The notes under the pieces are model-generated. The model was not told the origin of the DNA. It searched no databases and worked only from the letters and a program-made list of their open reading frames with translations. A stretch of DNA of 6,894 nucleotides, taken from positions 1 to 6,894 of the forward strand of contig JAJXYI010000477.1 of assembly GCA_021780625.1 (NCBI GenBank), given 5' to 3'. Below, in pieces: positions 6,388 through 6,894 of this stretch (within the stretch, counting starts at the first letter, position 1; each line of letters opens with the position of its first letter). The DNA is from a bacterium. Its GTDB lineage: Bacteria; Verrucomicrobiota; Verrucomicrobiae; Opitutales; Opitutaceae. A program made the position numbers and the translations under genes.

Positions 6388-6894
6388 ATGGGTTCCTATA
6401 GAAGCTACATGCGCTCGGACTACGAGCCGGAGAAGACCTCGATTCTCATCTGGCTGATCTGCTCGCTGGTGGCTGGCTATATCGTCCAAAACGTTCTGCT
6501 CCGGCTGCTTGGCGATTACCCTTCGATCTACTCGGATTTCGCCGGTGCGATGTACCTGAGCATCCGGGGGCTGCATGGATTTCGGATCTGGACCCTGGTG
6601 AGCTACGCTTTTTTCCACGATCCGGAGAACCTCCTGCACCTGCTCTTTTCGATCCTCGGGCTCTATTTCATCGGCCGGGAGCTCGAGACGGTGCTGGGAC
6701 GGCGGCTCTTTCTGGCGGCATTTCTGGTCTCCGTGCTGGGCGGAGGGATCCTGTGGTCTGTCGTGCATTGGAGCACGGGCGGGGCACTGCTCGGGGCGTC
6801 CGCAGGCGTGCTGGGGCTGTTCATGCTGTTTGTCTGCATGTATCCAGACCGTCCGATCACGTTCCTGCTTCTCTTCTTCCCGATCACGTTGCCG
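6388..6894 (+). CDS. Rhomboid-family intramembrane serine protease, 3'-truncated
   Basis: The frame is open from the ATG at 6388 to the right edge (169 residues), with the C-terminal part missing. Rhomboids cleave membrane proteins within the bilayer using a Ser-His dyad. Visible are TM1 at about 18-38, a loop leading to LVSYAFFHDPENLLHLLF (70-87), TM2 with GLYFIGRELETVLGRR (91-106), TM3 at about 107-126, and TM4 with GASAGVLGLF (136-145). S138 fits the catalytic serine of the GxS motif. The catalytic histidine of TM6 would lie beyond the window. In GlpG the oxyanion-hole motif is HxxxN; here it reads H84-LLF-S88, so the Asn is replaced by Ser. A start at M8 (6409) is also possible, since neither ATG has a Shine-Dalgarno sequence. 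Divergent from the ferredoxin. The family is fairly sure; proteolytic activity is not proven, because the TM6 histidine cannot be seen. Confidence 0.85.
   Translation, partial: MGSYRSYMRSDYEPEKTSILIWLICSLVAGYIVQNVLLRLLGDYPSIYSDFAGAMYLSIRGLHGFRIWTLVSYAFFHDPENLLHLLFSILGLYFIGRELETVLGRRLFLAAFLVSVLGGGILWSVVHWSTGGALLGASAGVLGLFMLFVCMYPDRPITFLLLFFPITLP

Overview
The window looks like a stretch of chromosome from a GC-rich Gram-negative bacterium. An inner-membrane/periplasm efflux pair and a TonB-dependent outer-membrane receptor show that there are two membranes. The small ferredoxin, the style of the receptor plug and the lack of Shine-Dalgarno sequences suggest a Verrucomicrobiota (Opitutaceae-like) genome. 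That assignment is inference from family resemblance; no rRNA or marker gene is present.

Layout, left to right. (1) 2-868, plus strand: the C-terminal part of an RND periplasmic adaptor (membrane fusion protein), cut by the left edge. (2) 885-3989, plus strand: a complete 1034-residue RND inner-membrane permease, 16 bases downstream and evidently in the same operon. (3) 4001-4027: a perfect 10-bp GC-rich hairpin between convergent genes. (4) 4032-5873, minus strand: a 613-residue TonB-dependent outer-membrane receptor with signal peptide, plug and C-terminal beta-signal. (5) 5957-5991: a textbook intrinsic terminator with eight U, oriented for the next gene. Between it and that gene's stop codon lies a small stem-loop that exposes an anti-Shine-Dalgarno sequence. 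(6) 6016-6249, minus strand: a single-cluster 4Fe-4S ferredoxin. (7) 6388-6894, plus strand: the N-terminal 169 residues of a rhomboid-family intramembrane protein, cut by the right edge. No gene-free stretch exceeds about 145 bases.

How the parts relate. The adaptor and permease should form a tripartite efflux pump with a TolC-type outer-membrane factor, which is not in the window and may lie upstream. The receptor imports an unidentified ligand across the outer membrane. The ferredoxin and the rhomboid gene are transcribed divergently from about 138 bases of spacer. I see no functional link joining the efflux operon, receptor, ferredoxin and rhomboid gene; they look like ordinary chromosomal neighbours.

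The most interesting signal is the ferredoxin 3' end. The stop codon lies in a short hairpin whose 16-nt loop carries an 11-nt match to the 3' end of 16S rRNA (the anti-SD), followed directly by a strong terminator. This resembles a 3'UTR-derived small RNA with an SD-targeting loop. It is a hypothesis from sequence only. No CRISPR array, tRNA, rRNA, insertion sequence or phage gene was seen.
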